Positions 30,668 through 40,383 of a DNA stretch of 64,000 nt are shown piece after piece; the first letter of the stretch is position 1; the number at the start of each line of letters is the position of its first letter. Both the position numbers and the translations under genes were made by a program. The notes beneath the pieces were generated by a model. It was not told the DNA's origin. It searched no databases and saw nothing but the letters and a program-made list of their open reading frames with translations. This DNA is from Aliivibrio fischeri (GTDB taxonomy: Bacteria; Pseudomonadota; Gammaproteobacteria; Enterobacterales; Vibrionaceae): contig NZ_WOBR01000004.1 in the NCBI RefSeq assembly GCF_009727955.1, positions 931,724 through 995,723 on the forward strand, read 5' to 3'.

Positions 30668-32752
30668 ATGCTGAATAAATCGGTTACTGATAGCATTCGC
30701 CAAAGCTACAAAACACTACAAGATCAACTTCCAGGTTTTATACCTCGCCGTGCTCAGAACTATTTAGTAGCAGAAATCGCTAAATCACTTGCAGGTGAAT
30801 ACAGTGATTCTAATCGCATGATTGTTGCAGAAGCAGGAACAGGCATTGGTAAATCTCTTGCTTATCTACTAAGCGCCATTCCATATGCAAAGTTAAATAA
30901 CAAAAAAGTGGTTATCTCAACCGCAACTGTTGCACTTCAAGAACAGCTTGCTCATAAAGACTTACCTTTCTATCGCCGTATATCGCCATTGCCTTTTTCT
31001 TTTATTATTGCAAAAGGTCGTCAGCGGTATTGTTGTAGTCATAAGTTGTCTCTACTAACAGAATCAAACAATGAAGACGACAAGCAAGTTGCTTTGTTTA
31101 CTGAAAAACCAAAAAAGAAAGAGTTAGATTTACTAAAGAGAATGTACAAAGCATTAGCTGAAGGTAAATGGGACGGTGATATAGATAGTTGGCCAACGAC
31201 AATCCCCTCTTCTATCTGGCAAAGCATTGTTTCAGATAAGTACAGCTGTCATAACGGCTTACCAATGCACCGTGAATGTCCGTTTCAAAAAGCTCGTGAA
31301 CACTTGGATAAAGCGGATGTGGTTATTGCAAATCACAGTTTAGTTATGGCTGACATCGATTTAGGCGGTGGTGTTGTTTTGTCTGAACCAGAACAAACCA
31401 TATATATTTTTGATGAAGCTCACCATCTACCAAATGTGGCACGAGAACACTCATCTGCTGCTGCGAGTTTAAAAGGTTCAGCCTCGTGGTTAGAGTCATT
31501 AAACAAATCGGTTAGTAAATTCTGTAATCTTGCAGATCAAAAAAGAGTTAATCGATTCCAAAACTCTCTTCATGAACATATTCAGGAACTAATTCCTACG
31601 CTTAACCAGTTAAGTAAGCAATTTGACCCGACATTATTCAATGATGATGGAATTTATCGTTTTGAACATGGTGAAATACCAAACTGGTTAGCAGAGCAAT
31701 CCAAAGAATTAAAAGAAGTCTCAACTAAAGCCAATCAAGCACTAGCGAAAATTAGTGACTTAATCTCTGAACGCATGAAAGATGGCGAATTAGCACCGAG
31801 AATGGCAGAGCCAGCATTAGCTGAAATAGGCTTTTACTTACAAAGATTAGAAAATTTAGCTCAAGTTTGGTTTTTAATGGCAAAACCCAATAGTGATAAA
31901 GGAGCACCACTCGCTAGATGGCTAGAAAAGAGTCAAGACAGAGACGGAGATACCTTCATTAACGTATCCCCTCTTGAGGTAGGTTGGCAACTTGACCAGA
32001 ATTTGTGGAGTCGAGCTGCTGGGGCGGTTGTCGTTTCAGCAACAATGAGAGCATTAAATAGCTATTCGTTTTTTTGTAAACAAGCAGGTATATCAGAAAA
32101 GCCTGAGGATGGAGTACGCTTCTTATCCTTAGCTTCACCATTTAATTACCAAGAGAATGCTCAATTAGTCATCCCTAAGCTATCAATGGAACCGTCAGCG
32201 CCTGGTTTTACAGATTTATTAATAGAGGAACTCCCCTTTTATCTTGCCGATCAATCTTCAAGTTTAGTTTTATTCTCATCTTACTGGCAAATGAACAAAG
32301 TTGCTGAAGGTATAGAAAAGATTGTTAAAAAACACGGGTGGAACCTACTTATTCAAGGACAGGAATCAAGACAAGAAATTCTAAAAAAACATAAAAGGCT
32401 TTGTGAGGAGAATAAAATCAGCATCTTATTTGGAACAGGAAGCTTTTCTGAAGGATTAGATTTACCTGGAAACCTACTTACAAATCTAATTATAACTAAG
32501 ATTCCATTTGGTGTTCCAACCTCTCCAGTTGAAGAAGCGCATTCGGAATATATTGAGAGCCGAGGTGGTAACCCATTTATGCAGATCAGTGTTCCAGAAG
32601 CGAGTAAAAAATTAATTCAATCTGTAGGTCGACTACTGCGTAAAGAAGAGGATTCTGGTAGAGTTGTGCTTCTTGATCGCCGTGTAATAACTAAGCGTTA
32701 TGGTAAAGCTCTTTTGGACGCCTTACCTCCTTTTAAAAGACTAATAGAGTAA
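30668..32752 (+). CDS. dinG: ATP-dependent DNA helicase DinG
   Basis: DinG is a 5'-3' XPD-type helicase with an iron-sulphur cluster that removes R-loops and D-loops. The start is ATG 30668 (MLNKSVTDSI); a TTG four codons upstream is less likely. The protein (about 694 residues) has Walker A AGTGIGKSLAY, cluster cysteines around QRYCCSHK and YSCHNGLPMHRECPF, the IANHSL segment, the DEAH box (IFDEAHHL), and the C-terminal motif QSVGRLLRKEEDSGRVVLLDRR of superfamily 2 (landmark only). In E. coli dinG is SOS-controlled; no LexA site is clear here. Confidence 0.95.
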   Translation: MLNKSVTDSIRQSYKTLQDQLPGFIPRRAQNYLVAEIAKSLAGEYSDSNRMIVAEAGTGIGKSLAYLLSAIPYAKLNNKKVVISTATVALQEQLAHKDLPFYRRISPLPFSFIIAKGRQRYCCSHKLSLLTESNNEDDKQVALFTEKPKKKELDLLKRMYKALAEGKWDGDIDSWPTTIPSSIWQSIVSDKYSCHNGLPMHRECPFQKAREHLDKADVVIANHSLVMADIDLGGGVVLSEPEQTIYIFDEAHHLPNVAREHSSAAASLKGSASWLESLNKSVSKFCNLADQKRVNRFQNSLHEHIQELIPTLNQLSKQFDPTLFNDDGIYRFEHGEIPNWLAEQSKELKEVSTKANQALAKISDLISERMKDGELAPRMAEPALAEIGFYLQRLENLAQVWFLMAKPNSDKGAPLARWLEKSQDRDGDTFINVSPLEVGWQLDQNLWSRAAGAVVVSATMRALNSYSFFCKQAGISEKPEDGVRFLSLASPFNYQENAQLVIPKLSMEPSAPGFTDLLIEELPFYLADQSSSLVLFSSYWQMNKVAEGIEKIVKKHGWNLLIQGQESRQEILKKHKRLCEENKISILFGTGSFSEGLDLPGNLLTNLIITKIPFGVPTSPVEEAHSEYIESRGGNPFMQISVPEASKKLIQSVGRLLRKEEDSGRVVLLDRRVITKRYGKALLDALPPFKRLIE

Positions 32753-32820
32753 TATCTCGTTATTACTTAAATCATTCGCAGATGCGAGCTTACTATAGCT
32801 ATTAATAATTAAGAATTGAT

Positions 32821-33591
32821 ATGGAATTTCTCGAACCATCAACCCTCATCATCCTAGGGTTAGTTGCTTTTATTGCTGGATTTATTGATGCTGTTGCAGG
32901 CGGAGGAGGAATGTTAACTGTCCCTGCTCTACTCTCAATAGGGCTTCCTCCACACATAGCTTTAGGTACAAATAAATTAGCCGCAAGTTTTGCTTCATCT
33001 ACGGCTGCACTTACCTACTTTAAAAAGAAGTTGTTTGACCCCCATTTTTGGAAAGCGTCTTTTGTCGCAACTTTATTTGGCGCAACATGTGGCACTTTGC
33101 TGGTTAACTATATTTCGACTGAATGGCTTGAAAAAGGATTACCGTTAATCATTTTAGCAGCTGCAATTTATACTATTTGGCATCCACAACCAAAGGCCGA
33201 TCAAAATCAATTACCTGATATCACACCTAAACTAAAGACTCAGCAGGTTATTCAAGGCTTATCTTTAGGGTTTTATGATGGTGTCGCAGGTCCTGGAACG
33301 GGTGCATTTTGGACGGTGAGCAGCATGGCGATGTATCGTCTAAACATCTTATTAGCATCAGGCTTAGCAAAAGCCATGAATTTCACCAGTAACTTTACTT
33401 CACTGGTTACCTTTGCAATTCTTGGCCATATTAACTGGGCACTAGGTTTAACTATGGGCGTCTGCTTAATGGTCGGCGCATTTATCGGTGCACACTCGGC
33501 TATTCGTTTTGGCTCTAAGTTTATTCGACCAGTGTTTGTAACTGTGGTTTGTATCTTAGCTGTTAAGCTCGCTTTAGACGCTTGGTTCTAA
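32821..33591 (+). CDS. yfcA: TSUP/TauE-SafE family transporter YfcA
   Basis: A 256-residue polytopic inner-membrane protein with two repeated halves of about four TM segments each. Family signatures are the N-terminal AGFIDAVAGGGGMLTVPALL and the internal repeat GFYDGVAGPGTGAFW. The family exports or imports sulfonates and sulfite-like anions, but YfcA's own substrate is not known. It sits 69 nt after dinG and 10 nt before priC. Confidence 0.9.
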   Translation: MEFLEPSTLIILGLVAFIAGFIDAVAGGGGMLTVPALLSIGLPPHIALGTNKLAASFASSTAALTYFKKKLFDPHFWKASFVATLFGATCGTLLVNYISTEWLEKGLPLIILAAAIYTIWHPQPKADQNQLPDITPKLKTQQVIQGLSLGFYDGVAGPGTGAFWTVSSMAMYRLNILLASGLAKAMNFTSNFTSLVTFAILGHINWALGLTMGVCLMVGAFIGAHSAIRFGSKFIRPVFVTVVCILAVKLALDAWF

Positions 33592-33601
33592 CGGAACAAT
33601 T

Positions 33602-34153
33602 ATGACTAATTTTACCTCTATCGAAATCATGCTAGAACAACTAGGTAAAACGGCGGCTGAAATTGACCGACGTCGAGGGGAACAGCGACTTCCTTTATTT
33701 GATGAACGTCTATTTGGATGCAGAAGCCGCTATCTTGTGCCCTGTATAAATGAAGCAAAGGCAACGCTTGGATCGATTCAGCGAGAAGAAAAAGCAAATA
33801 TTCTAACGACACAAAGAGCTGAATATTTAACGCAAATGTTAGTTGCTCAAATTGAAGCGATACAAAGAGAAGTTGCAACTCAACGTATACGCTCTAACGA
33901 ACCTCGTCCGAAGGGAAGCTATAAAAAACCCATTAGTGATATGTATCAAGACCTAGCTCAACATCAAGAGTGGGAACGCCGTTTAGCACAAATGGTAAAT
34001 GATCAAGAATTGGCAATTAATCAATGTCATTCATTCTCTCAGCAGCAAGATCTACAACAAAAGCTGTTAGCAACAGAAAAACGCTTACAACGCTGTAAAG
34101 AAGCAATGATCCGATTAGAACAACAAATTACTTATCGAGAGCAACATGACTAA
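33602..34153 (+). CDS. priC: Primosomal replication protein PriC
   Basis: PriC restarts stalled replication forks by loading DnaB with SSB. The 183-residue protein is almost wholly helical. Family marks are LFDERLFGCRSRYLVPCINEA near residue 35-55 (landmark) and the E-WERRL helix (HQEWERRLAQMV), plus a coiled-coil C-terminus. It overlaps the start of ybaM by 8 nt; the same priC-ybaM pair exists in E. coli, which supports both names. Confidence 0.88.
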   Translation: MTNFTSIEIMLEQLGKTAAEIDRRRGEQRLPLFDERLFGCRSRYLVPCINEAKATLGSIQREEKANILTTQRAEYLTQMLVAQIEAIQREVATQRIRSNEPRPKGSYKKPISDMYQDLAQHQEWERRLAQMVNDQELAINQCHSFSQQQDLQQKLLATEKRLQRCKEAMIRLEQQITYREQHD

Positions 34154-34352
34154 CCTCCAAAAAAATCTGCAAACACCACAAATTGAAGCAGAAGTTGAAG
34201 TTCAAACAAAGGCTCCTAGCCCTCTAGATAGCGCATCGGATGAAATAAAATTAGCGGTGGATTTAATTTATCTTCTTGAAAGCAACGAAGTCGATAAAGA
34301 AACAGCAATCAAAGCATTAGAGATTGTGCTCTCCGACTTCAAAAACAAATAA
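34146..34352 (+). CDS. ybaM: YbaM family protein
   Basis: A 68-residue protein whose C-terminal half (DEIKLAVDLIYLLESNEVD and ALEIVLSDF) matches the DUF2496/YbaM helix pair. The N-terminal 30 residues are a low-complexity extension absent from E. coli YbaM. The family has been linked to ribosome assembly and to regulation (RsmS), but its action is not settled. Its overlap with priC indicates co-translation. Confidence 0.82.
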   Translation: MTNLQKNLQTPQIEAEVEVQTKAPSPLDSASDEIKLAVDLIYLLESNEVDKETAIKALEIVLSDFKNK

Positions 34353-34574
34353 CGTATCAAAAATAAGACACCTGCTTTATTTGTAAATCATGAGAAATAG
34401 TTCTTTTAATTTAGTTTCATAAAATTTAGATCTATTTCTCAATTAATTTTCATCGCAAATTATTCCCCTTTCTTAATTAAATTCTTCCATTTACTATTTC
34501 TATATAAAAATAATTTTAATAATAATTAAATCAATACAATCTGACTTGAACAACATCATTTAGCTAGGGTAAAT

Positions 34575-36125
34575 ATGTTTTCTTACGACTCAATCCTTTC
34601 TGATATATCAGATAAGGATCGCTTAGGCACAGATTTAACTTATGAGCCTGAGTTTGAATTAATTGAAGAAGAAATAAAAAAATCAACGAATCTGTTTGCT
34701 ACAAGCAAGACGGACTGGTCTACCGTGCATGATAACTCATTGAATTTACTAAACGGAACTAGCAAGGATTATAGATTACTTTACTGGCTATGCTTATCTA
34801 TAACTAAGAGAAATCTTGCTGTTGATAATAATGAGTTAATTCGTGTTATTAATGATTTCATCATTAAATTTAAAGATGAAATTTATCCGAAGAGAAAGAG
34901 AAGTCTATATTCATCTATTAATCAAATCATTAATATAATAACAGACTACACAAAATCTATTATCGATAATATAGACAATATAAATGCTGCAGATATATTA
35001 ATTACACAATTATCAGCATTAGATGATTCAATTGGAGCTATTTTCCAAAATAATACTGATAATTTATCTTCAGTTATTTCATTAGCAAAAAAACTTAAAA
35101 AACGTCTAAAATCAGAAACCGAAAATAATGAGATAGTAGCACCACAATCTATACCATCCGCACCAGCACAAGCTCCATCAGCAACATCAACTATCTCATT
35201 TTCTCAAAATGACATCACAAACGATAGAGATGCAAATAAAGCATTTCGTCACTTACAAGATGTAGCGAGAACACTCTCAAAATACTGGTTATCTCAAAAA
35301 CTTAATGATGAAAAAGTATATCAATTAAACCGCACTCTAACATGGTTAACCATATCGCAATTACCTGCAAGTAACGACGATAATGTAACTATGTTAAAGC
35401 CTGTTCCTCAGGCCAGAATACAATATTTCCAACAATTAAAAGCAGAATTAAATCACTCTACATTAATCATAGAAATGGAAGAAAGCCTTTCTAAATCACC
35501 ATTTTGGATTGATGGCCATTTCATGGTTTGGGAAAGTCTAACCGCACTTAATCATCATGATGCAGCACAAAGCATCACGGATCAACTGTCCCTATTAATC
35601 AACAAAACACCAAGCATCACCGACCTTAAGTTTGATGATGGGACTGAGTTTGCAAATGAATCAACAAAAGCTTGGATACAGCAACACTGTTCTATTTCAA
35701 CTCATGCTACTACTGCCCCTGTAAATCATTTCGATGAATCACAAAACAGCAGTGACTGGGAAGATGCACTCCAAGAAGCCCTCACATTGTTACAGCAGCA
35801 CAGTTTAAACGAAGTGATGCAACCACTTATTCGCGGTCATCATCAATCACGTTCCGATAGAGAAGCCTTTTTTTGGCAATTTACACAAGCAAAACTGCTA
35901 TTTCAATCCAGTAAATACGATTTAGCCAATTCACTTTTCTCATGGCTTGATAAGCAATATTCCCAATCCGTACTCGCTCATTGGGATCCTATTCTGGAAG
36001 AACGTTTACTTGAACTGTGGCTTCAATGCCATAACAAATTATCTAAAAAAGACCAAGACAGTCAGTTGCTAACACGCATACGTGAAAGGCTCTGCTGTTT
36101 AAACCCAATACGAGTTCTTAATTAA
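34575..36125 (+). CDS. tssA: T6SS protein TssA
   Basis: TssA caps the growing T6SS sheath and organises baseplate or distal end. The 516-residue protein has the ImpA N-terminal motif (GTDLTYEPEFELIEEEI) in residues 15-40, followed by a helical middle with a Ser/Pro/Ala linker near residue 195 and a helical C-terminal domain with a VasJ-like layout. It is the first gene of a long colinear cluster, preceded by a 222-bp gap where no sigma-54 (-24/-12) promoter was seen. Confidence 0.85.
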   Translation: MFSYDSILSDISDKDRLGTDLTYEPEFELIEEEIKKSTNLFATSKTDWSTVHDNSLNLLNGTSKDYRLLYWLCLSITKRNLAVDNNELIRVINDFIIKFKDEIYPKRKRSLYSSINQIINIITDYTKSIIDNIDNINAADILITQLSALDDSIGAIFQNNTDNLSSVISLAKKLKKRLKSETENNEIVAPQSIPSAPAQAPSATSTISFSQNDITNDRDANKAFRHLQDVARTLSKYWLSQKLNDEKVYQLNRTLTWLTISQLPASNDDNVTMLKPVPQARIQYFQQLKAELNHSTLIIEMEESLSKSPFWIDGHFMVWESLTALNHHDAAQSITDQLSLLINKTPSITDLKFDDGTEFANESTKAWIQQHCSISTHATTAPVNHFDESQNSSDWEDALQEALTLLQQHSLNEVMQPLIRGHHQSRSDREAFFWQFTQAKLLFQSSKYDLANSLFSWLDKQYSQSVLAHWDPILEERLLELWLQCHNKLSKKDQDSQLLTRIRERLCCLNPIRVLN

Positions 36126-36140
36126 ACCCAAGGAGACCCC

Positions 36141-36641
36141 ATGTCAAAAGATGGATCTGTTGCACCAAAAGAACGTGTAAATGTGACATTCAAACCAGTA
36201 AGCGGTGACGCTGCAGAAGATCTTGAACTTCCACTGAAAATGATGGTTCTTGGTGACTTTACTCAGCAAGAAGATGATCGAAAACTTGAAGATCGAAAAC
36301 CATTTAATGTTGATAAAAGCAATTTCAATGACGTTATTGAAAAACAAAACTTAAACATCTCTTTTGGTGTGAAAAATCAACTTCAAGATGATGGCGAAGG
36401 AAATGAGGAAATTGCAGTCGATCTAAGTTTTAAACATATCAATGATTTTGATCCTTCAAGCATTGTTGAGCAAGTACCTGAACTAAAAGGCTTAATGGAT
36501 TTACGTGAAGCGCTTGTTTCTTTAAAAGGCCCATTAGGCAATGTTCCTGCATTTCGCAAAGCAATTGAAGATGCCCTTGTTGATGATGAAGCTCGTGAAA
36601 AACTACTAAGTGAATTAGGTCTAGTGACAGAAAAGGAATAA
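36141..36641 (+). CDS. tssB: T6SS contractile sheath small subunit TssB/VipA
   Basis: TssB forms the contractile sheath with TssC. The 166-residue protein starts with SKDGSVAPKERVNVTFKP, then the conserved LELPLKMMVLGDFT strand and RKPFNVDKSNF, and ends in a helical tail. Size and sequence are typical. It is preceded by AAGGAG and followed by tssC after 3 nt. Confidence 0.95.
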   Translation: MSKDGSVAPKERVNVTFKPVSGDAAEDLELPLKMMVLGDFTQQEDDRKLEDRKPFNVDKSNFNDVIEKQNLNISFGVKNQLQDDGEGNEEIAVDLSFKHINDFDPSSIVEQVPELKGLMDLREALVSLKGPLGNVPAFRKAIEDALVDDEAREKLLSELGLVTEKE

Positions 36642-36644
36642 GAC

Positions 36645-38120
36645 ATGTCAGATACAAGCACAGCACAAGAGCTAGATAACCAAGTTACTGTTGGACTTCT
36701 TGATCAAATCGTAGCTCAAACTAATTTAACTCCAGAAGATGAAACATACGGTATTGCTAAACGTGGTGTCAGCGCTTTTATTGAAGAGTTATTAAAACCT
36801 CAGAATCAAGAAGAGCCAGTCAAAAAAGCACTGATTGATAAAATGATCACAGAGATTGATCAACGTTTAAGTAAACAAGTTGACGAAATTCTTCACCACT
36901 CTTCTTTTCAACAACTCGAATCTGCTTGGCGTGGATTAAAATTGCTCGTTGATCGCACCGATTTTCGTGAAAATATTAAAATCGAAGTGATTAATGTATC
37001 TAAAACTGACTTGTTAGAGGACTTCGAAGATGCTTCAGAAATTACTCAATCAGGACTCTACAAGCATGTCTACACTAACGAGTTTGGTACATTTGGTGGC
37101 CAACCTGTTGGTGCTATTATTGGTAATTATGACTTTGGCCCTTCTGCACCTGATATTAAAAACCTTCAAAACTTGGCTTCTGTAGCTGCGATGTCTCATG
37201 CACCATTTATTTCTGCCGCTGGTCCTAAATTCTTTGGCTTAGAATCATTTGAGGGATTACCTGATCTAAAAGATCTTAATGATCATTTTGAAAGCCCTCA
37301 ATATGCAAAATGGCAAAGCTTCCGTGAGCAAGAAGACTCAAGATATGTAGGCTTAACATTACCTAGATTCTTATTACGTCAGCCTTATGACCCAGAAGAA
37401 AACCCTGTAAAAACGTTCAATTACCATGAAAATGTTTCTGCTACTCACGAAGATTATTTATGGGGAAATACCGCTTTTACAATGGCAACTCGTATCACTG
37501 AAAGTTTTGCTAATTTTCGTTGGTGTCCAAATATTATTGGTCCTCAATCAGGTGGTGCCGTAGAAGACCTACCTCTCCACCACTTTGAAAGTATGGGTGA
37601 TATTGAAACTAAGATCCCAACAGAAGTTCTTGTTTCCGACCGCAGAGAGTATGAATTAGCAGAGGAAGGCTTTATTGCTCTCACTATGCGCAAAGGCTCA
37701 GATAATGCGGCTTTCTTCTCTGCTAACTCTGTTCAAAAAGCAAAGTTTTTTGGCAATACCGAAGAAGGTAAAAACGCTGAATTAAATTTCCGTTTGGGTA
37801 CGCAACTCCCTTACTTGTTCATTATTAGCCGCCTTGCACATTACATTAAAGTGCTACAGCGTGAACAAATCGGTAGCTGGAAAGAACGTACAGACTTAGA
37901 GCAAGAGTTAAACACTTGGATTCGTCAATACATTGCTGATCAAGAAAACCCACCAGCAGAAGTTCGTAGCCGTCGCCCACTTCGTGCTGCCAATATCGAA
38001 GTAATGGACGTTGAAGGAAATCCAGGTTGGTACAAAGTAAACCTATCAGTTCGCCCACACTTCAAATACATGGGTTCTGATTTTACTTTGTCGTTAGTTG
38101 GTAAATTGGATCAAGAATAA
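36645..38120 (+). CDS. tssC: T6SS contractile sheath large subunit TssC/VipB
   Basis: TssC is the main sheath subunit. The 491-residue protein shows SAWRGLKLLVDRTDF, YDFGPSAPDI, the FLLRQPYDP segment, ANFRWCPNIIGPQSGG and the C-terminal LSVRPHFKYMGSDFTLSLVG handshake strand (landmark), the part that interlocks sheath rings. It is followed by an 89-nt gap with an inverted repeat, where many clusters carry hcp. Confidence 0.96.
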   Translation: MSDTSTAQELDNQVTVGLLDQIVAQTNLTPEDETYGIAKRGVSAFIEELLKPQNQEEPVKKALIDKMITEIDQRLSKQVDEILHHSSFQQLESAWRGLKLLVDRTDFRENIKIEVINVSKTDLLEDFEDASEITQSGLYKHVYTNEFGTFGGQPVGAIIGNYDFGPSAPDIKNLQNLASVAAMSHAPFISAAGPKFFGLESFEGLPDLKDLNDHFESPQYAKWQSFREQEDSRYVGLTLPRFLLRQPYDPEENPVKTFNYHENVSATHEDYLWGNTAFTMATRITESFANFRWCPNIIGPQSGGAVEDLPLHHFESMGDIETKIPTEVLVSDRREYELAEEGFIALTMRKGSDNAAFFSANSVQKAKFFGNTEEGKNAELNFRLGTQLPYLFIISRLAHYIKVLQREQIGSWKERTDLEQELNTWIRQYIADQENPPAEVRSRRPLRAANIEVMDVEGNPGWYKVNLSVRPHFKYMGSDFTLSLVGKLDQE

Positions 38121-38127
38121 TCCCTTT

Positions 38128-38187
38128 CACCCTGTGTTTAGTAAAAGTCTAATTATTGACAATAAACACAGGGTATTTCACAGGGTG
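38128..38187 (+). repeat. Inverted repeat with two alternative 3' arms between tssC and tssE
   Basis: ACCCTGTGTTTA (38129-38140) is the exact complement of TAAACACAGGGT (38163-38174). The outer part CACCCTGTG (38128-38136) can alternatively pair with CACAGGGTG (38179-38187). Only one hairpin can form at a time. There is no T run, so a role in mRNA processing, stability or partial attenuation between the abundant sheath genes and the rest is inferred. Confidence 0.65.
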
Positions 38188-38209
38188 TTAATGGAATAAA
38201 GAGTGAAAT

Positions 38210-38635
38210 ATGTCGAACCAACGATTATTTGAACGACTATTAAGTGGTACAACACAAAGCAATCAATCTGTCACAGCACAGCATATGACGGAATCAATTC
38301 GCTCACACGTCAGTCAATTACTTTCAACAAGACAAGGGGCTGCATTGATCTGTCCTGACTTAGGCTTGCCAGATCTTAATATGTCTCACATGAGTCCGCA
38401 TGATGCCATCCTTCATATTAAACGCGAGGTTGAACGTGTTATTGCTCGCTATGAAACGCGAATCATTAATCCTCAAGTTCGTTATTTAGGTGATATCTAT
38501 AACCCTTTACGTCTCTATTTTGATGTCAGTGGTGATGTCATCATCAATGGGCAAAATACCGCTATTTCATTTACTGCTCATGCTCAAGCCGCTAACCGCA
38601 AAGCTGAAACCAATATTACACAAGGTGCAGCATGA
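38210..38635 (+). CDS. tssE: T6SS baseplate protein TssE
   Basis: TssE is a gp25-like baseplate wedge protein. The 141 residues start NQRLFERLLSG and include LICPDLGLPDLN, the conserved EVERVIARYETRIINPQV helix with the gp25 Glu-Arg-Tyr-Glu pattern, and a C-terminal beta region. Its stop overlaps tssF. Confidence 0.92.
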   Translation: MSNQRLFERLLSGTTQSNQSVTAQHMTESIRSHVSQLLSTRQGAALICPDLGLPDLNMSHMSPHDAILHIKREVERVIARYETRIINPQVRYLGDIYNPLRLYFDVSGDVIINGQNTAISFTAHAQAANRKAETNITQGAA

Positions 38636-40383
38636 GTTTTAATCATTACTATCAATCTGAATTAGCGGCACTACGCGAATTAGGAAAGTCGTTTTCGAGA
38701 GAAAACCCGGCTTTAGCACCCTATTTAGGGCAGGAAGGCTTAGATCCAGATATTGAGCGATTATTCGAAGGATTCGCTTTTTTAGTTGGCCGTTTACATC
38801 AACGCTTAGATAACCAGTTACCTGAATTAACCCACTCATTAATGCGTTTATTGTGGCCTAACTATGTTCAAGCAATTCCAGCAATGAGTACTCTGCAATT
38901 TACACCGGCAAGTGAAGCAACCCAAGCATCAATAATTAGACGGGGTACGGAAGTACTTAGCCAACCTATTGATGGCGTTCAATGTAAGTTTAAAACGTGT
39001 TTTGATGTTGATATTTATCCAATATCACTTCATTCATCATCTTTTACAGCAAATGGGCATGGTGGAATTTATCAATTACGATTGGAATTGCCTTCAGGAA
39101 TCGATCTAACATCATTAAATATGAAGCAGTTACGTGTTCATTTTAATGGAGACAAAGCCAGTTGCTTATCTCTCATTATGGCGCTTTGCTCTTCGACCAC
39201 TCAAGCTGAATTTTGTGCTTTGGATAAAGAGTTAGAACAAATCAATCGCTCAACGTTTCCAACCCATAGCATTAAACCTGTTGGCTTTAAAACCAATGAA
39301 GCTATTTTTGATTACCCTCTCAATACATTTGAAGGCTACCGACACATTCAAGAGTTTTTTTGTTACCCAGAAAAATATTACTACATTGACTTAACTGAGT
39401 TACCAGTTTGGCCAGCTCAGTTTAGTCAAGGGTGTAAATATGTCGATTTAAAATTCACGTTAGATAACATCACACAACAGCCTTTTTACGCTAATCGTGT
39501 TCAACCAGAGCTATTTTGTACTCCAATCGTTAATTCATTTAAAAGTGATACTCAACCACTCTTACTTAATCACAGAAAAGATCAATATAAGATCACACCA
39601 GTTTCTTTAAATGACGATAGCAGTACCATTTTATCGGTCAAAGAAGTACATGGTTGGAACCCAGGACAAAAAGGCCGTATCGATTTTTACCACTTTGAAT
39701 CATTTGAACATAACGAAAATAAAAATCGCTCAAACTATTACAGTATTCGTCAAGAGAAGAACATTGTCAGTGGGCACTTTGATACGTATTTATCGTTTCG
39801 TTCTCAGCACACCTTTACCAATAGCGTAACTGTTTCTATTGCCGTTACTGCATGTAATGGAGCATTAGCTCAGCGTTTATCTGTAAACTCAATAACAGAA
39901 ACAACAGACCAAACAACTGGTTCTGCAACATTTACCAATATCAGAACAGTAACGCCTTGCTACACTCCACCCATTGATAAAGATGGTCTTTGGTCACTCA
40001 TATCAAATATGTCTCTTAATTATCTTTCATTAACTAAGCCAGAAGCGTTTAAACGCATTTTACTTGCTTATGATTTTGCAGGCCAACAAGACGATGCAAA
40101 AGGAAAAAAACATAAAAGACTGATCGATGGCATCGTAAGTATATCGACCAAACCTTGCGATATGTTATATGAAGGTGCACCTGTACGAGCGATGAATACT
40201 CAACTTCATCTCAACACTAAACACTTTTTATGTGAAGGCGAGCTGTATTTATTTTCCACTGTAATTAATGAATTTTTATCGCTTTATACCAGTATGAATT
40301 CATTCAACCAATTGCACGTTACAAGTACTGATGGAGGAGACTATTCATGGCTACCACGAATGGGGCAACAACCTCTAATTTAG
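38632..40383 (+). CDS. tssF: T6SS baseplate protein TssF (VasA)
   Basis: TssF forms the baseplate wedge with TssG, TssE and TssK. The 583-residue protein starts with YYQSELAALRELGKSFSRENPALAPYLG (landmark), the conserved family opening, then RLFEGFAFLVGRLHQ and SLMRLLWPNYVQAIPAM. Overlaps tssE by 4 nt and tssG by 37 nt, a strong sign of coupled translation. Confidence 0.95.
   Translation: MSFNHYYQSELAALRELGKSFSRENPALAPYLGQEGLDPDIERLFEGFAFLVGRLHQRLDNQLPELTHSLMRLLWPNYVQAIPAMSTLQFTPASEATQASIIRRGTEVLSQPIDGVQCKFKTCFDVDIYPISLHSSSFTANGHGGIYQLRLELPSGIDLTSLNMKQLRVHFNGDKASCLSLIMALCSSTTQAEFCALDKELEQINRSTFPTHSIKPVGFKTNEAIFDYPLNTFEGYRHIQEFFCYPEKYYYIDLTELPVWPAQFSQGCKYVDLKFTLDNITQQPFYANRVQPELFCTPIVNSFKSDTQPLLLNHRKDQYKITPVSLNDDSSTILSVKEVHGWNPGQKGRIDFYHFESFEHNENKNRSNYYSIRQEKNIVSGHFDTYLSFRSQHTFTNSVTVSIAVTACNGALAQRLSVNSITETTDQTTGSATFTNIRTVTPCYTPPIDKDGLWSLISNMSLNYLSLTKPEAFKRILLAYDFAGQQDDAKGKKHKRLIDGIVSISTKPCDMLYEGAPVRAMNTQLHLNTKHFLCEGELYLFSTVINEFLSLYTSMNSFNQLHVTSTDGGDYSWLPRMGQQPLI

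Noticed and set aside
34353-34574. Sigma-54 promoter before tssA
   Set aside because: No GG-N10-GC pattern of -24/-12 type was found; only AT-rich DNA is seen.
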